Under the pieces are notes generated by a model, which worked only from the letters and a program-made list of their open reading frames with translations, was not told where the DNA came from and ran no database searches. Of a stretch of 64,000 nt of DNA, positions 35,604-45,610 are shown piece by piece; within the stretch, counting starts at the first letter, position 1, and each line of letters starts with the position of its first letter. This stretch comes from Sedimenticola sp. Its GTDB lineage: Bacteria; Pseudomonadota; Gammaproteobacteria; Chromatiales; Chromatiaceae. Location of the stretch: positions 62,001-126,000 of the forward strand of contig PKUO01000002.1 of NCBI GenBank assembly GCA_002869585.1, read 5' to 3'. Both the position numbers and the translations under genes were made by a program.

Positions 35604-36500
35604 ATGATGCTAACTGAAATAACAACACTGAATCAACGTGAGGCAGGTGCCATGGGGCATAGTGCAATCCTGAGAGATGGCGCCAATAAGGTGAAACCGG
35701 GCGCTGGGGAGTTTGCCGGCACGGTGGGGAAAATCACCCTTGCTGATCCGCGTATGAGCGCCCGCAATGTGGATGTCTTTTACGGTGATAAACACGCCAT
35801 TCAGAACGTCAGCCTGGATATCGGCAAGAACGAGGTGATCTCCATGATCGGACCTTCCGGTTGTGGCAAATCGACCTTTCTGCGCTGTTTCAATCGCATG
35901 AATGACACCATCGACAGCTGCCGTGTGACCGGAGAGATTACCCTGGATGGCCAGGATATCTACGACAAGAGCAAGGATGTGGTGCCCTTGCGCGCCCAGG
36001 TGGGCATGGTGTTCCAGAAGCCCAATCCCTTTCCCAAATCGATCTATGACAACATTGCCTATGGCCCGCGCATCCATGGCCTGGCCGAAGGGCGGGATGA
36101 GATGGACGAGATCGTCGAGTCTTCCCTGCGCCGCGCCGGGTTGTGGAAAGAGGTCAAGGATCGCCTGGATCAGCCGGGCACCGGGCTGTCCGGCGGTCAG
36201 CAACAGCGCCTGTGCATTGCCCGGGCGATTGCCGTGTCGCCGGAGGTGATCCTGATGGATGAACCCTGTTCTGCACTAGATCCGATTGCCACGGCAATCA
36301 TCGAGGAGTTGATCGACGAGCTGAGGGAAAACTTCACCATCGCAATTGTCACCCACTCAATGCAGCAGGCCGCGCGTGTCTCCCAGCGCACCGCTTATTT
36401 TCACCTCGGCCGTTTGATCGAGGTGGGTAATACCGACGACATATTTACCCACCCCCGCCACAAACTGACCGAGGATTACATTACCGGTCGCTTCGGCTGA
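35604..36500 (+). CDS. pstB: Phosphate ABC transporter ATPase PstB
   Basis: 298 residues; about 40 N-terminal residues precede the usual PstB start ([20 protein letters not shown]). Walker [13 protein letters not shown], signature [15 protein letters not shown], Walker [15 protein letters not shown]-loop [17 protein letters not shown] precedes the start. Later internal start codons (ATG 35607, ATG 35652) would give a shorter form. Confidence 0.95.
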   Translation: MMLTEITTLNQREAGAMGHSAILRDGANKVKPGAGEFAGTVGKITLADPRMSARNVDVFYGDKHAIQNVSLDIGKNEVISMIGPSGCGKSTFLRCFNRMNDTIDSCRVTGEITLDGQDIYDKSKDVVPLRAQVGMVFQKPNPFPKSIYDNIAYGPRIHGLAEGRDEMDEIVESSLRRAGLWKEVKDRLDQPGTGLSGGQQQRLCIARAIAVSPEVILMDEPCSALDPIATAIIEELIDELRENFTIAIVTHSMQQAARVSQRTAYFHLGRLIEVGNTDDIFTHPRHKLTEDYITGRFG

Positions 36501-36519
36501 TTGGGTAAGAGGAAACTGT

Positions 36520-37245
36520 ATGAACGACATGACCGACGGGCACACCGTAAAAAGTTTCAATAGCGATATGAATCGTCTGCATCAGCTGGTGCTCAGGATC
36601 AGCGAGCTGGCGCGCAATCAGATAACGGATGCCGTGCAATGTCTCGAGGATGAAGACATCAGTCTGGCGCGCGAGGTGATCAGCAAGGATCAGGAGATCA
36701 ACGCCCTTGATGTGAAAGCCGATGAAGAGGTGATTCGCATCATCGCCAAACGTCAGCCGATGGCCAGGGATCTGCGCGAGATCATGACCATCAACAAGAT
36801 CGTGGCGGATATCGAGCGGGTGGGTGATCTGGCGCGCCGGGTGGCGCGTCTGACCCTGCACTTCTATGACGGCAACAACAACCCACCGAACAGTCACTTG
36901 CTGAGCGATATCCCCAAGATAGCGGCCTACGCGGACCTGATGCTGGAAAAGGCAGTCAGGGCATTCGATGAACTGGATCCGGAGTTGGCGCTGGAGGTGA
37001 TCAAGATGGATGCGGACCTGAATGAGGAGTTCCGATCCTCACTGCGCCGCCTCTCGACCTACCTGATGGAAGATGCCCGCAGCGTCGGCCATGTCACCGA
37101 TGTGGTGCTGGGACTGCGTTCCCTGGAGCGTATCGGCAGTCACGCGAAGAACATTGCGCGCTATGTGGTGTTTCTGGTCAAGGGCAAGGATGTCAGGCAC
37201 GAGAGCCTGGAAGTGGTCTCGGCAGAGGTGCTGGACAAGGGGTGA
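36520..37245 (+). CDS. phoU: Phosphate signalling protein PhoU
   Basis: 241 residues, two PhoU helical-bundle repeats with the metal-binding E/D-x-x-x-D pattern (EINALDVKADEEVIRIIAKRQPMARDLR and RSLERIGSHAKNIARYVVFLVKG). It links PstB to PhoR and keeps the regulon off when phosphate is plentiful. GAGGAA precedes the ATG. Last gene of the pst operon. Confidence 0.95.
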   Translation: MNDMTDGHTVKSFNSDMNRLHQLVLRISELARNQITDAVQCLEDEDISLAREVISKDQEINALDVKADEEVIRIIAKRQPMARDLREIMTINKIVADIERVGDLARRVARLTLHFYDGNNNPPNSHLLSDIPKIAAYADLMLEKAVRAFDELDPELALEVIKMDADLNEEFRSSLRRLSTYLMEDARSVGHVTDVVLGLRSLERIGSHAKNIARYVVFLVKGKDVRHESLEVVSAEVLDKG

Positions 37246-37292
37246 GGTTGAATTGAAACCGTGCTCAACGATGGGCGATGAGCGGTAGGGAA

Positions 37293-37649
37293 TTAGTAGG
37301 GCTGAGCCGGTTCGGGTGTGTAGTAGGCGTTGCTGGCCCGTAAAGGTAGAGGCGTGTTGCTGAGGCGGCTGGCCTCTCTCTCCAGTTCGGGCTGAGGCGT
37401 GCGAAATATCACACCCAAACCACTCTGCTGGACGTGGACTACCAAAGCGGAAATCTGCCACTGGTGTTCACCCATGTAAAAACTCAGTTCCACCAGATTG
37501 CCGGTCGGAATGGTCAGGCGGTTGGTTTCCAGGTACATGCCTTCGCGGGTGAGATTTTTCACCACGCCATGAAATCCGCGGCGGCGATAGGCGATATGCG
37601 CGTGGAAGCAGTATTCGATGCGACTGCGATAACGTTTTTCAATATTCAT
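37293..37649 (-). CDS. PilZ-domain protein (probable c-di-GMP receptor)
   Basis: 118 residues, one PilZ domain. The c-di-GMP contact motif R-x-x-x-R appears as KRYRSRIEYCF near the start, and the second motif as NLTREGMYLET (N-x-T-x-x-G, a Thr in place of the usual Ser). It could be a downstream target of the diguanylate cyclases at 3 and 23796. It stands alone between phoU and rdgB. Confidence 0.8.
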   Translation of the reverse strand: MNIEKRYRSRIEYCFHAHIAYRRRGFHGVVKNLTREGMYLETNRLTIPTGNLVELSFYMGEHQWQISALVVHVQQSGLGVIFRTPQPELEREASRLSNTPLPLRASNAYYTPEPAQPY

Positions 37650-37742
37650 CTGTTTCCTCTCTTCTATATTATTGTGGGGGCATCCTAGAAGAGAGGTGTG
37701 TCAGCGATGTTTCAGCCGCATGAAGATTGAGTGACAGGCCCC

Positions 37743-38351
37743 CTAACCGGAGAGCGCCTCCAGCAACTTGCGCAGCGCCTGGCCACGATGACTCAGCCGG
37801 TTTTTCGCTTCAGGGCTCAGTTGTGCAGAGCTGCAGCCCTCCATCGGGACAAAAAACAGTGGGTCGTAGCCGAAACCATTGTCCCCTTGGGGTTCGTTGA
37901 GGATGACCCCCTCCCAGGTTCCCTGGCAGATAAGCGGCGTGGGGTCTTCGGCATGGCGCATGTAGACCATCACGCATTGAAAGCGGGCGGTTCGCTGCTC
38001 CTGGGCGACCTCCGCCAGTTCTGTGAGCAGTTTTTGGTTGTTGTCCTGATCGCTCGATCCGGGACCGGCATAACGTGCGGAATAGATGCCGGGTGCGCCC
38101 TTTAGCGCATCGACCTCGATACCTGAGTCGTCGGCAATGGCTGGCAGGCCGCTGTGGCGCGCCGCGTTGCGCGCCTTGAGGATAGCGTTTTCCACGAAGG
38201 TCAGGCCCGTCTCCTCCGCCTCGGGTATGTCAAACTCTAGCTGTGGCACCACGGTTATTGCCTGTTCAGCCAGTAGTTGATTGATTTCTCTGACTTTTCC
38301 GGCATTGTTGCTGGCTAGCACTATTTTTTCACCATGATGGCTCTGTGGCAT
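37743..38351 (-). CDS. rdgB: XTP/dITP diphosphatase (RdgB/HAM1)
   Basis: Removes deaminated purine nucleotides (ITP, XTP) from the pool. 202 residues: [57 protein letters not shown] and GFGYDPLFF, all active-site segments of the Ham1 family, and [10 protein letters not shown] near the end. Diverges from ccmA. Confidence 0.95.
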   Translation of the reverse strand: MPQSHHGEKIVLASNNAGKVREINQLLAEQAITVVPQLEFDIPEAEETGLTFVENAILKARNAARHSGLPAIADDSGIEVDALKGAPGIYSARYAGPGSSDQDNNQKLLTELAEVAQEQRTARFQCVMVYMRHAEDPTPLICQGTWEGVILNEPQGDNGFGYDPLFFVPMEGCSSAQLSPEAKNRLSHRGQALRKLLEALSG

Positions 38352-38517
38352 GTCTCTGTTCTCGGCTGTAGCGATAGATGCTGGGGATTTTAACCCTTCA
38401 CACCGGTCTGGACCAATGCTTTGCCGGGATGTGTTTTTTGACCGGGTTTGTAGGAATGAATGACAAGCCTGTGTACAATCAGCGCTCTTTGTGTCTCGCT
38501 GGGGGTCTCTCCTTCTA

Positions 38518-39153
38518 ATGCTGCAAGTGGTTGATCTGGAATGTGTGCGTGGTGACCGCAGGCTCTTCTCGGAGTTGAGCTTCGAGCTGTTGCCGGGCGA
38601 ATTGTTGCACCTCTATGGCCATAACGGCAGTGGCAAGACAACCCTGATGCGGGCAATCTGCGGCCTGATCCAGCCGACCGCGGGCGAGGTACTGTGGAAT
38701 GGCGAGTCAAGCCGAAAACTGGCCGAGGACTTCACCCAAGAGGTGATCTATGTCGGGCATAAAAACGGTATCAAGGATGACCTGAGCGGTATCGAGAACC
38801 TGCGTATTTCCTGTGCCCTGGACGGCTGTCCGATCTCCGAGCAGCAGGCCTGGGATGCCCTGGAGGAGATCGGCTTGCGCGGGCAGGAAGATCTGCCCAC
38901 CCAAGTGCTCTCCCAGGGACAGAAGCGCCGGGTGGGTCTGTCCCGACTGCTGGTCCACAAGGCGAGGCTGTGGATTCTGGATGAGCCCTTCACCGCGCTG
39001 GACAAGGCGGCGGTCGGTTTTTTGCAGTCGGTGATCCGCAGGCATATCGATCAGGGTGGGATGGTGATCCTGACTACGCATCAGGAAGTGACCCTGACCG
39101 AAGGCCAGGTCAAGCGCCTGCAGCTGGGTTGGAAGGAGGAAGGGCATGTTTGA
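38518..39153 (+). CDS. ccmA: Haem exporter ATPase CcmA
   Basis: ATPase of the CcmABCD complex that releases holo-CcmE. 211 residues: Walker [15 protein letters not shown], signature [15 protein letters not shown], Walker [14 protein letters not shown]-loop LTTHQ. ATG 38518 gives the family start [14 protein letters not shown]; an ATG at 38491 would add nine residues. First gene of the ccm operon; overlaps ccmB. Confidence 0.93.
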   Translation: MLQVVDLECVRGDRRLFSELSFELLPGELLHLYGHNGSGKTTLMRAICGLIQPTAGEVLWNGESSRKLAEDFTQEVIYVGHKNGIKDDLSGIENLRISCALDGCPISEQQAWDALEEIGLRGQEDLPTQVLSQGQKRRVGLSRLLVHKARLWILDEPFTALDKAAVGFLQSVIRRHIDQGGMVILTTHQEVTLTEGQVKRLQLGWKEEGHV

Positions 39154-39814
39154 AGCCTACCTCGCGATTCTCAAGCGTGATCTGATTCTCGCCGTTCGCC
39201 GCCGTTCGGATGTATTCACCACCCTGTTTTTCTTCGTGATCGTGGTGAGTCTGTTTCCGTTGGGGATCGGCCCGGAGCTAAAAACCCTGCGTCTGATCGC
39301 GCCTGGGGTGGTTTGGGTGGCCGCGCTGCTGGCCTCGATGCTGGCCCTGGAGCGGCTGTTTGCGGTGGACTATGCCGATGGCACCCTGGAGCAGATGCTG
39401 CTGGCGCCGCAGCCCCTGTCGGTGCTGGTGCTGGGCAAGGTGACGGCCCACTGGCTAATAACCGGACTACCTCTGGTGCTAATGGCGCCGCTTTTGGGAT
39501 TACAATACGATCTGTCCATCGAGGCCTTGAAGGTGTTGCTGATCTCGCTGTTGCTGGGCACTCCGGCGCTTAGCCTGATCGGCGCGATTGGTGCGGCCCT
39601 GACTCTGGGTCTGCGCGGTGGCGGGGTACTGGTGTCCCTGCTGGTGCTGCCGCTCTGTATCCCGGTGCTGATTTTCGGCGCCGGCGCTGTAGAGGCGAGC
39701 GTTTCGGGTCTTGGAGAGGTCGGGCATCTTTACATGCTGGGGGCGATTGTTTTGCTTGCCCTGTTGCTGGCGCCCCTGGCTACCTCGGCTGCCCTGAGGG
39801 TTTCTGCGGAGTAA
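39146..39814 (+). CDS. ccmB: Haem exporter permease CcmB
   Basis: 222 residues with six hydrophobic helices and family segments RDLILAVRRRSDVFTTLFFFVIVVSLFPLGIGPE and FAVDYADGTLEQMLLAPQPL. Partner of CcmA. Overlaps the end of ccmA by eight bases; 131 bases separate it from ccmC, with no obvious feature in the gap. Confidence 0.94.
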   Translation: MFEAYLAILKRDLILAVRRRSDVFTTLFFFVIVVSLFPLGIGPELKTLRLIAPGVVWVAALLASMLALERLFAVDYADGTLEQMLLAPQPLSVLVLGKVTAHWLITGLPLVLMAPLLGLQYDLSIEALKVLLISLLLGTPALSLIGAIGAALTLGLRGGGVLVSLLVLPLCIPVLIFGAGAVEASVSGLGEVGHLYMLGAIVLLALLLAPLATSAALRVSAE

Positions 39815-39945
39815 TTGAGATTCGTTGTTATTAATGTGTGCTTAATCACACTAGATTAGCCTGACGCGGTTTTACCGGGCAGGTCGGGAACAAAACCGGT
39901 CTGTCGGCATCCAATACCGAGTTATACGAGACAGATAAATATAAA

Positions 39946-40695
39946 ATGAATTCGCGATTGATCAATTGGTTCAAATTCTCTTCGCCCGCCAGTTTCTATC
40001 CCCTGGCGGGGAAAATGGTCCCGGTTTTTACCCTGATCGCCGTGATGTTGATCGGGGTCGGGCTGTACATGAGTTTCTTTGTTGCACCCACTGACTATAA
40101 GCAGGGCGAGGGCTACCGGATCATCTTCGTGCATGTTCCCGCCGCCTGGTTATCCATGTTTATCTATCTGGTCATGGCCTTTTGGGCGGCCCTCGGGCTG
40201 GTGTTCAATACACGGCTGTCGGGCATGATGGCCAGTTCCCTGGCGCCGACCGGGGCGATGTTTACCTTTATTGCGCTCTGGACTGGCGCATTCTGGGGCA
40301 AACCGATGTGGGGCACCTGGTGGGTGTGGGACGCCCGCCTCACCTCCGAGCTGATCCTGCTGTTTCTCTATCTGGGCTTTATCGCCCTGCAGGGCGCCAT
40401 CGATGACTCGCGCCGCTCAGACCGTGCCGGCGCCTTGCTGATCCTGGTCGGGGTGGTCAATATTCCGATCATTCACTACTCGGTCAAGTGGTGGAATACC
40501 CTGCATCAGGGTGCCTCGGTAAGTGTCACCCAGGGCTCGAGTATGAGCAGTATCATGCTCTGGACCATGCTGATTATGGCGCTGGGTTTTTGGGCCTACG
40601 CGATTGCGGTGGCGTTGAGCCGGGTTCGCAGCATCATTCTCGAGCGCGAGCGCGATACCACCTGGGTCAGTGAATTGGCGGAGGTGCGCCGATGA
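39946..40695 (+). CDS. ccmC: Haem delivery protein CcmC
   Basis: Membrane protein that attaches haem to CcmE. 249 residues, six helices, the tryptophan-rich motif GTWWVWDARLTSELIL and the flanking His residues in VHVPAAW and IHYSVKWWNTLHQ. It overlaps ccmD by four bases. Confidence 0.95.
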   Translation: MNSRLINWFKFSSPASFYPLAGKMVPVFTLIAVMLIGVGLYMSFFVAPTDYKQGEGYRIIFVHVPAAWLSMFIYLVMAFWAALGLVFNTRLSGMMASSLAPTGAMFTFIALWTGAFWGKPMWGTWWVWDARLTSELILLFLYLGFIALQGAIDDSRRSDRAGALLILVGVVNIPIIHYSVKWWNTLHQGASVSVTQGSSMSSIMLWTMLIMALGFWAYAIAVALSRVRSIILERERDTTWVSELAEVRR

Positions 40696-40865
40696 GCGTT
40701 GCTGAATTTTTTGATATGGGCGGGTACGCCCTCTATGTGTGGAGCTCCTTTGGGGTAACGGCTGTTCTGATGGTGATCGAACCGCTGTTGCTGCGCAAAC
40801 GCAGGCAGTCTGTTCTGCAGCGGATCTCCCGCATAATCCGGATGAATTCTGAGGAGAAGTTATGA
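40692..40865 (+). CDS. ccmD: Haem exporter small subunit CcmD
   Basis: 57 residues, recognised by place and form: ATG overlaps the ccmC stop (ATGA) and its TGA overlaps the ccmE ATG. One membrane helix ([19 protein letters not shown]) is preceded by the [12 protein letters not shown] segment usual in CcmD and followed by a basic RKRRQ stretch. It helps release holo-CcmE from CcmABC. Confidence 0.88.
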   Translation: MSVAEFFDMGGYALYVWSSFGVTAVLMVIEPLLLRKRRQSVLQRISRIIRMNSEEKL

Positions 40866-41302
40866 AGGCCAGGCATAAGCGGTTAGGGTTTGTTTTGGCA
40901 GGGTTGGTTGGCTTGGGGCTTGCCACCTGGCTGGTGATGAATGCCCTTGAAAACAATCTTTCCTATTTCTTCTCGCCGACCGAGGTCGCCGGGAATAAGG
41001 CGCCCAAGGATCATGTCTTCCGTCTGGGAGGGCTGGTGCAACCCGGTAGTCTGCAACGCGGCCAGGAGCTGACGATCCGCTTTACCGTGACGGATAATGC
41101 CCACAATGTGAATGTCGCCTATACAGGCATTCTTCCCGACCTGTTCCAGGAAGGGCAGGGAGTTATCGCCCAGGGCAGGATGGGCGCCGATGGGGTGTTC
41201 GTGGCAGATGAGGTACTGGCCAAGCATGATGAGAACTACATGCCGCCAGAGGTTGCCGATGCCCTGCAAAAGTCGCATAACGCTGCAACCGGAGCAAACT
41301 GA
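40862..41302 (+). CDS. ccmE: Haem chaperone CcmE
   Basis: Periplasmic, membrane-anchored carrier that binds haem covalently. 146 residues: N-terminal anchor ([19 protein letters not shown]), OB fold, and the haem-binding His in [14 protein letters not shown]. Overlaps ccmD; its stop overlaps the ccmF start. Confidence 0.95.
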   Translation: MKARHKRLGFVLAGLVGLGLATWLVMNALENNLSYFFSPTEVAGNKAPKDHVFRLGGLVQPGSLQRGQELTIRFTVTDNAHNVNVAYTGILPDLFQEGQGVIAQGRMGADGVFVADEVLAKHDENYMPPEVADALQKSHNAATGAN

Positions 41303-43281
41303 TGATACCTGAGATCGGACATATCGCGCTGATACTCGCGCTGTGCATGTCGTTGGCACAGTCGTTTTTCCCTCTGGTGGGCGCCCACAAGGGGATTCCT
41401 TCCTGGGTGGCGCTGGCAAAACCCGCCGCACGGGCAAATCTGCTGTTCGTTCTGGTGGCCTATGGCTGCCTGACCTACTCCTTTCTGGTGCATGATTTTT
41501 CTGTCGCCTATGTGGCACAGAATTCCAATACCAAGCTGCCGACCCTCTATCAGATCTCCGGCGTCTGGGGCGCTCATGAGGGCTCTCTGCTGTTCTGGGC
41601 CCTGACCCTCTCGGTGTGGACTGCTGCCGTGAGTTTTTTCAGTCGCAGCGTGCCGGATGTCATGGTTGCCCGGGTGCTCGGCGTGATGGGGCTGGTGACG
41701 GTCGGTTTCCTGTTGTTCATGCTGCTCACATCCAATCCGTTCGATCGTCTGCTGAATCCGCCGATGGAAGGGCGTGAGCTTAACCCGCTGTTGCAGGACC
41801 CTGGCCTGGCGATCCATCCGCCGATGCTCTATATGGGGTATGTCGGTTTCTCGGTGGCCTTTGCCTTTGCCATTGCGGCCATGCTCGGTGGCCGGCTTGA
41901 TGCGGCCTGGGCCCGCTGGTCGCGCCCCTGGACCAATGTTGCCTGGGTGTTTCTGACACTGGGCATCGCCTTGGGCAGCTGGTGGGCTTACTACGAACTC
42001 GGCTGGGGCGGTTGGTGGTTTTGGGATCCGGTGGAAAACGCCTCATTCATGCCCTGGATCGTTGGCACCGCGCTGATGCACTCCCTGGCCGTGACGGAAA
42101 AGCGTGGCGCCTTCAAGGCCTGGACCGTTCTGCTGGCGATCTTCGCCTTCTCGCTTAGCCTGCTGGGCACCTTCCTGGTGCGATCCGGCGTTCTGACCTC
42201 GGTGCATGCCTTTGCCACCGACCCCGCACGTGGTGTCTTCATTCTGATGTTCCTGGGCGTGGTGATCGGCGGTTCACTGATGCTTTACTCCTGGCGGGCC
42301 AATCAGATCAAGAGTACCGTCAAGTTCGATCTGGTCTCCAGGGAGACCGCCCTGCTGATGAATAATGTGATACTGGTGGTGACCGCCTGCAGTATTCTGC
42401 TGGGCACCCTCTATCCGCTGCTGCTGGACGCCTTGGGTGCGGGCAAGATCTCGGTCGGTCCCCCCTATTTCAACAGTGTCTTCGTTCCTCTGACTGTGCC
42501 ACTCGCCATTCTCGTGGGTGTCGGTGCTTTGATGCGCTGGAAGCAGGATGATGCGGCACTGCTGTTTAAAAAGGTGTGGATCTATCTGGTTGTCAGTATT
42601 GTCCTTGGGCTGTTGCTGCCGGCGGTGTTTGCCCCGACCTATTCGTTCGGTGCGGCGCTGGGTGTCGGTCTGGCCATCTGGGTGCTGCTGACCAGTTTCA
42701 ATTGGCTGTTGGATCGTGCATCGGGTGGCAGAGGCCTGCTGCAGGTGATACGCAACACGCCACGCGGCGCCTGGGGTATGCTCTGCGGTCATTCCGGCGT
42801 GGCGATTTTCATCATTGGTGTCAGCCTGACCTCGATATACAGCGTTGAAAAAGATGTCAGGGTCGAGGCGGGACAAAGCTATAACCTGGGCGGGTATGAT
42901 TTCCTGTTTCACGGGGTGGAAAATTTCCGTGGCCCTAACTACCAGGGCGCCCGCGGCACCATCGAGATTTTCAAGGATGGAGAGCCGGTGACGACCGTCT
43001 ATCCAGAGAAGCGTAATTACACGACCGGCATGCCCATGACCGAAGCGGGCATTGATGCCGGCCTGACGCGTGATCTGTTTGTCGCCTTGGGCGAACCCCT
43101 TGGTGACAGCGGCGCCTGGGCATTGCGTCTCTACCATAAGCCTTTCATCCGCTGGATCTGGCTGGGGGGTATATTCATGGCGCTCGGCGGCTTGCTGGCT
43201 GCCAGCGACCAGCGCTATTTCAGGCTGGCACGCAAGGCCAGACTGGCCGCGGCTGATCAGGTTACGGCGGGGGCAGCATGA
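41302..43281 (+). CDS. ccmF: Cytochrome c haem lyase subunit CcmF
   Basis: Large membrane protein that joins haem to apocytochrome with CcmH. 659 residues, about 15 helices, the tryptophan-rich signature GGWWFWDPVENASFMPWI and surrounding His residues (GVWGAHEGSLLFW). Length and order match the family. Overlaps ccmG by four bases. Confidence 0.96.
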   Translation: MIPEIGHIALILALCMSLAQSFFPLVGAHKGIPSWVALAKPAARANLLFVLVAYGCLTYSFLVHDFSVAYVAQNSNTKLPTLYQISGVWGAHEGSLLFWALTLSVWTAAVSFFSRSVPDVMVARVLGVMGLVTVGFLLFMLLTSNPFDRLLNPPMEGRELNPLLQDPGLAIHPPMLYMGYVGFSVAFAFAIAAMLGGRLDAAWARWSRPWTNVAWVFLTLGIALGSWWAYYELGWGGWWFWDPVENASFMPWIVGTALMHSLAVTEKRGAFKAWTVLLAIFAFSLSLLGTFLVRSGVLTSVHAFATDPARGVFILMFLGVVIGGSLMLYSWRANQIKSTVKFDLVSRETALLMNNVILVVTACSILLGTLYPLLLDALGAGKISVGPPYFNSVFVPLTVPLAILVGVGALMRWKQDDAALLFKKVWIYLVVSIVLGLLLPAVFAPTYSFGAALGVGLAIWVLLTSFNWLLDRASGGRGLLQVIRNTPRGAWGMLCGHSGVAIFIIGVSLTSIYSVEKDVRVEAGQSYNLGGYDFLFHGVENFRGPNYQGARGTIEIFKDGEPVTTVYPEKRNYTTGMPMTEAGIDAGLTRDLFVALGEPLGDSGAWALRLYHKPFIRWIWLGGIFMALGGLLAASDQRYFRLARKARLAAADQVTAGAA

Positions 43282-43805
43282 AGGCGCGTTATCTAGTTCC
43301 GCTGGGTATTTTTATTGTCCTGGTCGTGTTTCTTGGCATCGGTCTGACCCTCAATCCGCGTGATGTGCCTTCGGTGCTGATCAACAAGAAGGCCCCGGAG
43401 TTCAGTCTGCCCGACCTGTTCGATGAAAACCGGGTGGTCTCTTCGGAGTCAATGAAGGGCAAGGTCTGGCTGCTCAATGTCTGGGGGACCTGGTGTCCGG
43501 AGTGCTGGCGCGAGCATGGTTTTCTCATGTATCTGAAGGGTGAAGGCGTGCCCATCGTCGGAATCGATTGGCGTGATGAATCCGCCGAAGCCAAAAAGAT
43601 GTTGGCGCAAGAGGGTAACCCATTCCTCGCCGTGGGCGTTGATCCGGAGAGCAAGGCGATTATGGACTGGGGTGTGTATGGCGCACCCGAGACCTTTCTG
43701 ATCGATAAGGAGGGCTTTATCCGCTGGAAGTACGCGGGTGGCTTGAATGCGGAATTGTGGCGCACAGAACTGAAGCCACTCATGGATCAACTGGAGGGTA
43801 GTTGA
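43278..43805 (+). CDS. ccmG: Thioredoxin-like protein CcmG (DsbE)
   Basis: Reduces the apocytochrome thiols before haem attachment. 175 residues, one N-terminal membrane anchor and a thioredoxin fold with the active site WGTWCPECWREH and the cis-Pro in GAPETFLID. Overlaps ccmF and ccmH. Confidence 0.95.
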   Translation: MKARYLVPLGIFIVLVVFLGIGLTLNPRDVPSVLINKKAPEFSLPDLFDENRVVSSESMKGKVWLLNVWGTWCPECWREHGFLMYLKGEGVPIVGIDWRDESAEAKKMLAQEGNPFLAVGVDPESKAIMDWGVYGAPETFLIDKEGFIRWKYAGGLNAELWRTELKPLMDQLEGS

Positions 43806-44269
43806 TGAGAAGGCTGTGGTTTGTGTTTTTTCTGCTGGTGCCGCTGGTGTGTCAGTCGTCGATCGAAGCCTATAGTTTCGAGGACCCCGAAAAAGAGGCC
43901 CGTTACAAGGTGCTGATCGATGAGTTGCGCTGCCTGGTCTGCCAGAATCAGAATCTGGCCGCCTCGAATGCGGAACTTGCCAAGGATATGCGCCGTTTGA
44001 CCTACGACATGGTACAGCGCGGGGCCACGAACGAGGAGGTGGTGACCTACATGGTCGATCGCTATGGTGATTTTGTCATGTACCGCCCCCCCTTCAATAG
44101 CTCAACCTATCTGTTGTGGATAGGACCCTTCATTATTCTGGGAATCGCTATTCTGGTGCTGGCAATGATTATTCGCCGCAAGGGCCAGGAGCAGACCCCG
44201 GTTACTTCTGATGCAGACCTGCAACGGGTCGAGCATCTTCTCAATCCAAGTAAAGATAAAAGCGCATGA
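43802..44269 (+). CDS. ccmH: Cytochrome c maturation protein CcmH
   Basis: 155 residues with signal peptide, the thiol motif LRCLVCQNQNLAAS (RCxVCQ), and a C-terminal membrane helix (IGPFIILGIAILVLAMII). This is the short CcmH form; the TPR part is encoded separately in the next gene. Confidence 0.94.
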   Translation: MMRRLWFVFFLLVPLVCQSSIEAYSFEDPEKEARYKVLIDELRCLVCQNQNLAASNAELAKDMRRLTYDMVQRGATNEEVVTYMVDRYGDFVMYRPPFNSSTYLLWIGPFIILGIAILVLAMIIRRKGQEQTPVTSDADLQRVEHLLNPSKDKSA

Positions 44270-45540
44270 CCATTTTTGTAATTCTCGCGGCGGCACTGGT
44301 GGTGCTCGCCCTGGTATTGGTAGCACCCTCGTTGTTGCGCAACCGCGCCTCCATGGTCCTCGATCGCAATCAGCAGAATGTTGTGATTGCCCAGGAGCGG
44401 CTATCGGAACTGGAGACCGATCTGGGCAATGGGGTGTTGACTCGGGAGCAGTTTGAACAGGCCAAGGTGGAACTGGAACAGGCGCTGTTGGAAGATCTGC
44501 GTGACGATCCTGCGGAAAGCACATCGCTCGAGGCGCCCAAAAAACACGGACGCATCGCCCTGGGTGTGCTGGCCGTTGCCGTGCCGGTACTCACGGTCAG
44601 CCTCTATCTGTTTCTCGGCGAGCCACAGATGGTGGAGTTTGATCGCCAGCAGATCGCCGCCCAGCAGAATGTCGGTCACGGGGGCAAGGAGCTGCCACCG
44701 GTGGAAGATATGGTGGATTCGCTGGTCAGCCATCTCAAGCAGCAGCCGGATGATGCCGAGGGTTGGTTCCTCCTGGGTCGCACCTACATGATGCTCAAGG
44801 ACTACCCGAAGGCGGTCCAAGCGTTCGACTCGGCTTACGAGTTGGTGGGTGATGTCCCGGCGGCCATGCTGTCGCTGGCAGATGCCCTGGCAATGGTGAG
44901 TGGCGGGAATATGGCGGGACGCCCCACCGAGCTGATTCGCAAGGCGGTGGTGATCGCCCCGCAGGACACCACGGCGCTGTGGTTGGCTGGTCTGGTGGAA
45001 AAGCAGGAGGGGAATTTCGAGGGCGCGCTGACGCACTTTAGAAATCTCAAGCCGCAGCTGGCCGGTGAACCGGACTCGCTGGAGCGAATCAATGGATTCA
45101 TTGCCGAGCTGGAACAGCAGTTGGGTCAGTCGGCCGGGGGTGCGGTTGCCGCGGCAGATACAGCAACCCCGGAACCCGTTTCAGCCGCGAGTGCGGTGGG
45201 TATTAAGGTGAGCGTCAGTCTTTCAGCAGAGATGCAGCAGAAGGCCGATCCAGAGCAAACCGTGTTTATCTATGCCAAGGCATTGCAGGGACCACCGATG
45301 CCTCTGGCGGCAGCCAAGCACAAGGTCAAGGATCTGCCCCTGGAGGTCGTTCTGGATGATACTACGGCGATGATGCCGCAGATGAAGTTGTCAAATTTCG
45401 ACCAGGTCACGGTCGGCGCACGTGTCTCACTCTCCGGAAATCCGATTGCCCAGACGGGGGATCTCAGCGGCGAGGTATCACCCGTTGCGGTTCAGCCTAA
45501 TGCGGCGGTGGATATCGTAATCGACTCGGCCGTTCAATAG
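44266..45540 (+). CDS. ccmI: Cytochrome c maturation TPR protein CcmI
   Basis: Apocytochrome chaperone of the haem lyase. 424 residues: two N-terminal membrane helices (about 2-20 and 97-117) enclosing a coiled-coil loop, then TPR units (GWFLLGRTYMMLKDYPKAVQAFDSAYEL) and a C-terminal beta domain (VGIKVSVSLSAEMQQKADP...). Last gene of the ccm operon; a bidirectional terminator follows. Confidence 0.92.
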   Translation: MTIFVILAAALVVLALVLVAPSLLRNRASMVLDRNQQNVVIAQERLSELETDLGNGVLTREQFEQAKVELEQALLEDLRDDPAESTSLEAPKKHGRIALGVLAVAVPVLTVSLYLFLGEPQMVEFDRQQIAAQQNVGHGGKELPPVEDMVDSLVSHLKQQPDDAEGWFLLGRTYMMLKDYPKAVQAFDSAYELVGDVPAAMLSLADALAMVSGGNMAGRPTELIRKAVVIAPQDTTALWLAGLVEKQEGNFEGALTHFRNLKPQLAGEPDSLERINGFIAELEQQLGQSAGGAVAAADTATPEPVSAASAVGIKVSVSLSAEMQQKADPEQTVFIYAKALQGPPMPLAAAKHKVKDLPLEVVLDDTTAMMPQMKLSNFDQVTVGARVSLSGNPIAQTGDLSGEVSPVAVQPNAAVDIVIDSAVQ

Positions 45541-45559
45541 TCCAACGCCTTGTAGCATC

Positions 45560-45589
45560 AAAAAAGGCCTTCAATCGAAGGCCTTTTTT
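45560..45589. terminator. Bidirectional terminator between ccmI and rph
   Basis: AAAAAAGGCCTTC, loop AATC, GAAGGCCTTTTTT. A perfect 13-pair stem with A and T tracts on each side, serving both converging transcripts. Confidence 0.93.
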
Positions 45590-45610
45590 GTGTTTACCGG
45601 GATGGCTGAA